Positions 57,414-64,000 of a stretch of 64,000 nucleotides of DNA are shown here, one piece after another. The notes beneath the pieces were generated by a model. The model searched no databases and was not told the DNA's origin. It worked only from the letters and a program-made list of their open reading frames with translations. Position 1 is the stretch's first letter. Each line of letters opens with the position of its first letter. Both the position numbers and the translations under genes were made by a program. This stretch comes from Pseudisothecium myosuroides (Eukaryota > Streptophyta > Bryopsida > Hypnales > Lembophyllaceae), in contig OX637294.1 of the NCBI GenBank assembly GCA_951799445.1, forward strand, positions 25,941,452 to 26,005,451, read 5' to 3'.

Positions 57414-60411
57414 TCAATAACGATTGAACCGTCCACCTCCACCTCTGCCCCCACCCCATCCACCTCCCCTTCCGCCGAACCCGCCTCCTCTACCACCTCT
57501 TCCACCGAAGCTGCGCCCATACATTTGTACAAACACAATTCAGGGCCCCTGTCTCTTGATTACACCAAAACTCTTTCTCACAACACAACCACCCACCACC
57601 ATCTGAATACCATCGCTGCCGATTAAAGGTATGCTGGAGAACCAACGGCAAACCGTTCAAGCCAAGAATTTGAAATTCTAAACTAGCTCCCGTCCAGCAT
57701 TATAGATGTTGAAACCGACAAGGAATCACCCAACCTACACCCCGCACATACCTTCTATCATCACCACCGCCCCGATCCGGTTTCACTTGCAATTCGGGTA
57801 GGGAGTCCAAAACTTCCACCGTAAAATTTTCATCCTCTTGTTCTGAATCCAATGACCCCACACAAACCACTCAGTACCCACGCAAAGCAAGTCCCAAAGG
57901 ACCTCCAATCGCCATATATGTACTTCCTCACAATACAAGACAGTTTAAAGACCTCGTGCCCTAGAAAACAACTTAGTGGCACATCACATGAAACAAAAAA
58001 ATGAATCATTTCAGCACACCCCATTCACATAACCCCACATTCATTTACAAAGTATTACGCCACACCTGACAACCAACACAGGACAGAGGCATCACACTCC
58101 AATACACAAGAACTTCTTGCGATGCAAACAGACCAGCGAAAAGTACCTTCAGTGAATGCTTCCACACTCCGATGTGGAACATCGAACACTGCTCCCGTGC
58201 CGTCCACCGTCAGGTTCATGCGCCTCACTTCACTCACAAATGACTCTGGCACATACTTTCGCAAACAGTTGAACGCATATGTTGCAGAGTACATGGTCGT
58301 GTTTGCCTTCAACATCAGCGTGGTGGCGTCATCATGTGAAGTAAGCAACGACCTTTTCTTCAGCTCCGTTTGACCAGACATCTTCGCGATGGCCATTGCC
58401 AGCACATCCAGCGCCGGCAGACCACTGCTCGCCACAAGATTCTCAGCTGCCTTACGGAACAAAGGCACCACACTGTCGTTTACAGTCAGAATACCATCCA
58501 ACGCCGTGTTGCCGCTGGCCCTGGCAATATCGGCGGGTTGCGGAGGTGAAATTCGCTCAAACTTGAATCCCGCTTGACGCTCGATCTGGGAAATCATGTA
58601 CTCCTTCTTCCTGTCGTAAAACAAAACAGAAATACCCGTGTTTCCAGCTCGGCCCGTTCGCCCAGACCGGTGAATGTACGTCTCCGCATCTCGTGGAGGC
58701 TCACACTGAATCACCAACTGCACGTCGTTGATATCCAACCCTCTCGCAGCAACATCCGTGGCCACCAGGACAGTGAACTTTCCTGAACGGAAACCTTGAA
58801 GGGTCACCTCACGCTGCCCTTGAGGAATGTCCCCGTGAAGAGCCCTTGACGTGCCCAGCTTCAACGCTCCCGACAACTCAGTCGCGTCGTTCTTCGTCTC
58901 CGTGAACACGATCACCCGGCCCCCGGTGGCGTAACAGCTGATCACGTCTTGCACCAGTTGAGTTCTCACGCTGTAGTGACCCGGAAGTAACAAGTGCTGC
59001 ACGCTGTTGCTGGCCTTCATCTTCTCGTCGCCCACCAGATCCACCGTCTTCCTGCTCGCCTTCAAAAACCTCGCCGCGATCTTGCGCACCCACTCCGGAA
59101 GGGTGGCACTGAACAGCAGAGTCTGCACCTTCGCGGGATCGTCCACCCCGCTCAGGATCAACTCCACGTCGTCCACGAACCCCATGTTCAGCATCTCGTC
59201 GGCTTCGTCCAAAATGCGGAACTTCAAGTTCTTCAGGTTCAAGCCCCCTCTTTGGATGTGGTCCTTGATTCGTCCGGGAGTGCCCACCACAATGTCCACG
59301 CCCTTTCTCAAAGCGTTCTCCTGGGGACCGTACGGCGCACCACCGTACACACACACGGTGCTCAAACCCACCGAATTGCCGTAAATCTCAAAATCTGCGT
59401 GGACCTGCTTTGCCAATTCCCGGGTCGGCGCAAGAACGATCACGCTCGGAGCTCGACCTCTCTGGAGGTCTTTCACTTGCCCACCCTGGGTCAGAGACTC
59501 CAATACAGGCAGCACAAACGCCAAAGTTTTCCCCTGCCAAAAATCAAACCAACATTCGCCGGAAACAGACGTTAACAGCTGATCGTCATGGCGGACACAC
59601 GGAACGCAGAATATCACAATTCCTTGTTTACTCGGAGTACTAGATGTCCAAATAGAAGTCAAGAACACTAAGCTGCGTTTCAAGCGTCGAAAAATCGAGT
59701 AACCCGAACCAGATTTGTATACTACAATTCTTAGATCAGTCGAACATTCCCCAAACACGCATTGGGTCGAGCAAGAAGTCCGGCCACAACAACTCTCACA
59801 AAAGGGACACATTGCCAAAATGTGCGGGGAATGAGGGAAACATTTAACAAATCAACGAATTCCATCCACAATTCCAAACATTCAACTCCTTGAAATCTTC
59901 GCAAAATGCATCACAACAGTCCCCACTGCAACACGCTACCCCGAAACCCTACCTGTCCAGTGCGAGCCCGTCCGACCATGTCGTTTCCACTGAACACCGC
60001 GTCGAACGTCTGAGCTTGAATCGGAAACAGAGACTCGATGCCCTTCGATTTCAGCTTCTTCTGCAACGCCTTGCAAATATTGAAATTCGACACCGCCATC
60101 GCGTCCACGGCAACACCAGCCTCCTTCCCTCCATTCTCCACCACTTTCTGAATCTTCTTCGCCGCAGCGCCATCTTCCTCAGAAGACTTCGACCGCTTCT
60201 TCTTCGACGACTTCGACGCCTCCAACCCCGCAGCGTCCCCGTTCGCCTTCTTCTTCTTCTCTTTTTTCTTTTTCTTCTTTTTCTCAGACTCCGGAGCCGG
60301 CGGCGACATCGTCACAGCGACGACAGCCTCGTCGACCACCTTCTCCTTTTCGCTCTTCTTCACAATCTCCCCGGCCGAGTGACCGTTCTCCATAGCTACA
60401 GGTCCCGGCAT
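57414..60411 (-). CDS. RH7: DEAD-box RNA helicase, RH7/PRH75 (Gu) type, 675 aa
   Basis: Four exons on the minus strand (60411-59953, 59533-58147, 57836-57752, 57510-57414; 2028 nt) join in phase to a 675-residue protein, close to Arabidopsis RH7. The N-terminus carries a Lys run (about residues 44-56), probably a nuclear/nucleolar signal. Helicase motifs occur in order: Q motif (FPIQAQTF), ARTGQGKT (about 149-156), PTREL (189-193), TPGR, DEAD (262-265), SAT (295-297), VIVFTETK, ATDVAARGLDI and HRSGRTGRAG (441-450). A GUCT domain (about 500-640) and an Arg/Gly-rich tail ending RFNRY follow. Plant RH7 is a nucleolar helicase acting in rRNA processing and RNA chaperoning. The start is the first Met after an in-frame run without ATG; residues 1-153 are all in exon 1. 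Confidence 0.93.
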
Positions 60412-60555
60412 CCTCACCGACCACACTCAATGACTCTCGAGCTCAACAAAATTCCCCCGCATTTAACAATCCCACGGCGTGCTGAATTCTCCGCAACTTC
60501 CAAACCCGCAATCACACAAAGAAGCGTTCAAATTGACAGACCTGAAGGTTGTGGT

Positions 60556-60561
60556 TGGGCC
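60556..60561. promoter_or_regulatory. Site II element TGGGCC
   Basis: TGGGCC lies 145-150 bp upstream of the helicase start codon. Site II motifs (TGGGCC/T) bind TCP factors and partner with telo-boxes in plant ribosome-biogenesis promoters. Confidence 0.55.
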
Positions 60562-60610
60562 CTCTGAGTAGCGGTGTGGCTCCACAAAGACTAGGCCAAA
60601 ATCAGAACAA

Positions 60611-60625
60611 GGGTTTAGGGTTTAG
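60611..60625 (-). promoter_or_regulatory. Telo-box (AAACCCTAAACCC)
   Basis: On the gene strand this reads CTAAACCCTAAACCC, about 200 bp upstream of the ATG. Telo-boxes are typical of genes for ribosomal proteins and rRNA processing in plants, which fits an RH7-type helicase. Confidence 0.65.
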
Positions 60626-60730
60626 TGATGGAAACCTCCCCAGGCCTGGAGCTCGCGAGCGTGCAGCGCCTTGGCGACGGAGGTGCAAAAGGAATGTTCG
60701 TCTCGCAGCTCTGTGACTTATTTAGAACCA

Positions 60731-61345
60731 GTGCATGGGAAGAGTTGGAAACCCTAATAATCTCTGTATCTGTCCTAATTTGGTAGTTGGGTAAACTAAT
60801 TACACCTACAATCGCATAAATATTAAGCAATTCAGCATGGTTCCCATTGTTATGTTGAATTTTTTTGGGTGAGGTCTTGTCAATAGTCCAAAGGGGATTC
60901 TAGATTCTTTTAGAATGCATGTTTTGGACGCCATATGAATAAACTATGAATTTTCAAAGTGTTGTGAATAGGGTTTGGGATAACCAACTGTACACTCTCA
61001 TGAATAGTGGAAGTGCATTTTAGGCAAGAATCTAGATTTAGCACCAGTGTATTAGAAAAGTTGGAAACCCTAATAATCTCTTGAATCTGCCCTAATTTGG
61101 TAGTTGCTTTAGACTTTAGAGTAAGGTAACTACACCTAAAATTATACAAATAATCAATTCAACATGGTTCCCATTATTATATTGAATTTTTTTAGTGAAG
61201 TCTAATTGGTAGTCTAAAGGGGATATTAGATCCTCTTAAAATGCATTTTTTGGACACTGTATGAATAAACTATGAATTTTTAAAATGCTGAGAATAGAGT
61301 TTTGGATAACCAATTGTAGACTCTTATGAATAGTAAAAGTCTAAG
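60731..61345. repeat. Two tandem copies of a 310-bp interspersed repeat
   Basis: Units 60731-61040 and 61041-61345 share GTTGGAAACCCTAATAATCTC, TTCA(G/A)CATGGTTCCCATT, GAATAAACTATGAATTTT and CTCTTATGAATAGT-like blocks. They are related to 25-300 and to the starts of the repeats at 13190 and 49200. Confidence 0.7.
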
Positions 61346-61841
61346 GTAGGAACACCCATAACTGTCAAAATAAGGAATTCAGTATAGTTGGAGGCAAATT
61401 TTTCTTAAAAAAATATTTTTTCAATGTTAGCAATTGAAAATCATGAATTTTCAAAAAAAAATTAGAATTTTTGGATAAGGCATCTAATTTCTACAAATTT
61501 TCAAAGTACAACTCCCTAGGTCACCCTATACGGCACTCTAATAAATCTGCCTCGATTCTAGCACCAAAATCTAAAAAAAACAGAGACCACCAACCACAAT
61601 TAAGAATGGACACGGTTTCAAAAAACTTTTGGGAGCACTTTAAGGGAACTCTAGAGTTGGTGTCAAGGTACACTAATGCTTATGGGTGTTGCTACCTTAG
61701 ACTGTGCGGTTCTAGAAAGTGGTCAAAATTAGATGTAGTTATCTTATTTCTTTTTGTTTTAATACCTTTAAGTAGCCTTGTATAAGTCTCTTGGGGATGG
61801 AGGCAATTCCTTTTTCTTCACTTGTTCTTTACTCAGTGAAG

Positions 61842-62135
61842 CATTAGAAAAAATTTGAGCCCTGCGGAGGGCCGTTAAGAAAACTTGTTTCGGCGCCCCG
61901 CGGTGCAATTACAGGAAAATAAAAAAATAATTTTTTTTTAAAAATAATTTTTTGTGAAAATAAAAATATTACAAAAATAAAAATATATTAAAAAATACTG
62001 AAATCTGACATGTCGCTGACGTGGCACAAGTAGTGCCACATCAGCTGGAAAAAAAAACAATTTTAATTCCTCTACAATTGCACCGGGGGGGTTGAGAACT
62101 TGTGGCCCTCTCTAGGCCTGAAATTTTTTGTAATG
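61842..62135. mobile_element. 294-bp inverted-repeat MITE
   Basis: Left end CATTAGAAAAAATTTGAGCC and inverted right end CATTACAAAAAATTTCAGGC match, and both continue to GAGGGCC and CGGTGCAATT. The centre holds a hairpin (TGACGTGGCAC/GTGCCACATCA). No clear target duplication, so the superfamily is unassigned. Confidence 0.65.
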
Positions 62136-63447
62136 GAGAGGTAGAAGCACCAATTGGAGGCACTATTAGTATTATTAGACTGGTCAAATTTTCATATGTT
62201 CTTTTTGGCAAATGAAAGAAGATTAACTCCTACCCCTTGAGGGGCCCAAAATTGTCCACAGGGAATTTGTTAGAGCCTCACCACTCACCGCAGACGGAGA
62301 AAATTGAGCATCCACTTTTATGCGGTGGTTTAGGATTTTGTTGTGCATATAAGCGCGACATTTCTAATGATTTACAATGAAATTTTTTAGAGTTTGATCC
62401 CAAAAGGATTTAGTTGGTCTAAAATTGGACATGGCAGTTTGTGCAAAGTGAATAGTGTCTGTCAGTCTTGAACCATTGGGCTTTGGTTAGTTTTGGACGT
62501 TAGTTTTGAGCCTCATTGATAGTCTTCACAATTGGTTGTAGGATGTATTGTGGAAATGGTGGATTCCATGTTTTGGACTTTTAGGATTGTTGGGATTTCT
62601 AAAGCGCATCATGTGCTTAATTTGGAGACATTGTGGAATCATTTTTGAAATTTTGAGAGTTGTTTGGTCAATTGTGGACAAAATGTGGTCTCTGCAACCC
62701 CCCTTCTTTTTTGCATTTCTGATTGTAGATAACTGCCTCACTGCTGCGACTAGTCATCAATTTGAGGCTTTTCCAGTTACTATCAGTGGCCTTGTCTTTA
62801 GGCTATGCCTTGCAATTTGTGTCGTAATTTTTGTGATGTAATTTTTGTGTCGCACAATTTTGGGAAGTCACTCATGAGTGTGTTCTCAGCGCACACATAC
62901 TCGAATTTGTAAATCTTGGCAATAAGTACTCTGGTTGCCAACAATCTCTAACCACTAACCATAGTTAGAAAAAGCAAAAGTTTTGTTTGGGTTGAAGGCA
63001 AGAAACACTTGTACTATTTTGCATCACACCCTGCGTGTTGATTTGATTTTCAGCCATAACTTTTGTGTTTGGCTCCGAATGACTCAAGCTTTATAGGTAA
63101 GGTACTCATAAATATTATACACCTTGCATAATTTTTGTGTAATTTTCAAAAATAATTTACTTTCCAAAAATAGCCCCCAAATTTATGTCACACTAACCAA
63201 TTTGAAGGGGTTTTAGTACTTTTTAGTACCCCAAAAAACAAAATTTGTAGGTTTTTTAGTACTTTTTGAGCTGAAATTTGGAGGCGATGGTCTTCTAGTA
63301 GACTGGCTGGTTTACCTTATTCAAGACCAAAATGACTAAAACCCTACAACGCGGAGATTCTCAGAGGCCAATAACCGTTTAACAAAACATCCTATTGATA
63401 CCCTGAGGACACCGTTGCTGATACACCGGCGACAGTATTCCAGGGTG
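62136..63447. other. Intergenic DNA, nothing supported
   Basis: A 97-codon hydrophobic ORF (62548-62841) looks like a product of T-rich base composition. No repeats or RNA genes were recognised. Confidence 0.4.
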
Positions 63448-63999
63448 TCAATTTCTTCTTCTTCTGGTGCATGGATTTGCCATCTTCAGCAATCGGTGCC
63501 GGTCTGCCGTGAATTTATTGCTGCTCCTTGGAGATGACGCTTCGCGACGATCGAAGTCAATTGTGAAATTGATGCATTCGCGAGACGAACAAGCTTTGGT
63601 TGCAACAATTTCGTGAGGTGGGTAACCGTGAAACGCCGCCTCAACTAGCCGTTGCACACTTTGCCGAATTTGAGTCTGTGTTGACGAAATTGAGAGGAGT
63701 TCGCGGCGTTGTACGTGATTCGAAAATTGGAAGTGTGCGAAGTGGAAAATTTCTGTAGGGTTTGTGAATTTTGTTGGGGGCCTCCGGGATTTTGAAATCT
63801 GTGCACCTGCTCTTTCGTCAATCACGCAAAACTGTTGGTTGAGTGAGTCCATGAAGCGATTGGAGTTTTGGATCACATAGAAGAATAAGCTTGGGCTCAT
63901 TACAATCTCGAATTGCATGGCAAGCCACGATGATGTACAGAAATTAGGGTTTACACACACAACAACGATAAGAGGAGTGCATGAGCGAGGGACATCCAC
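63448..63999 (-). CDS. Uncharacterised ORF running off the right edge
   Basis: An open frame of at least 183 codons ends at 63448, in a stretch richer in G+C than its surroundings. The probable internal Met at about 63853 begins MDSLNQQFCVIDE. It is basic with many Ser/Arg, ends in CTRRRRN and has no domain I recognise. It could be a first exon, a spurious frame in a 5' UTR, or part of a gene lying mostly beyond the edge. Confidence 0.25.
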   Translation of the reverse strand: MDVPRSCTPLIVVVCVNPNFCTSSWLAMQFEIVMSPSLFFYVIQNSNRFMDSLNQQFCVIDERAGAQISKSRRPPTKFTNPTEIFHFAHFQFSNHVQRRELLSISSTQTQIRQSVQRLVEAAFHGYPPHEIVATKACSSRECINFTIDFDRREASSPRSSNKFTADRHRLLKMANPCTRRRRN

Positions 64000-64000
64000 T

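Noticed and set aside
60611..60625. Interstitial telomeric repeat
   Set aside because: Only two AAACCCT units in a promoter position; a telo-box is the simpler reading.
62548..62841. 97-codon hydrophobic ORF
   Set aside because: T-rich composition alone explains it; no promoter, family or conservation evidence.

Overview
This is an AT-rich, transposon-rich stretch of a land-plant nuclear genome. Genes are sparse: three convincing multi-exon genes, one truncated gene and small hypothetical ORFs. They are spliced with GT-AG introns, and their products are plant-type: a kinase-PP2C fusion, a chloroplast NDH-assembly factor resembling CRR7, a VOC/glyoxalase protein, and a nucleolar DEAD-box helicase of the RH7 type. 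The protein sequences diverge enough from flowering plants that I lean toward a bryophyte, lycophyte or fern, but this cannot be settled from the sequence alone.

Layout. 1-6.5 kb: kinase-PP2C gene on the minus strand, its 3' end outside the window, with a TTAA element in one intron and a one-base reading-frame problem in its largest exon. 6.5-25.4 kb: no complete gene, but many repeats. These include a repeat-peptide ORF at 9.0-9.5 kb, duplicated gene debris at 11.6-12.9 kb, a 5' fragment of the CRR7-like gene at 15.1 kb, and a probable CACTA-type element at 19.2-22.4 kb. 25.5-26.5 kb: CRR7-like gene, cut off by a foldback element. 26.5-28.3 kb: three-deep nested transposons. 28.3-44.8 kb: a tandem segmental duplication (copies A and B). 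Copy A carries a 6.5-kb Ty1/copia element that itself carries a SINE-like insertion. Each segmental copy holds a small cysteine-protein ORF, intact in B and interrupted in A. 45.3-48.2 kb: VOC gene, minus strand, with triplicated upstream sequence. 48.5-56.7 kb: MITEs, a near-complete 874-bp palindrome, and a small CACTA-like MITE carrying one TTAA element in each arm. 57.4-60.6 kb: RH7-like helicase, minus strand, complete, with a telo-box and site II promoter signature. 60.7-64 kb: tandem and inverted repeats and an uncharacterised ORF running off the right edge.

The most unusual signal is a set of non-autonomous elements with the hallmarks of the piggyBac superfamily: exact TTAA target duplications and inverted termini starting CCC and ending GGG. 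I count seven copies in three families. As far as I know this superfamily is rarely or never described in land plants. Two copies sit in opposite arms of one palindromic MITE, so each arm shows the other's unoccupied site and confirms precise TTAA insertion. Several other insertions are also dated by unoccupied sites in paralogous copies within the window (copia, two MITEs and the palindrome). Apart from the transposon proteins and the chloroplast, helicase and glyoxalase genes, no operon-like cooperation is expected or seen; the genes appear functionally independent.
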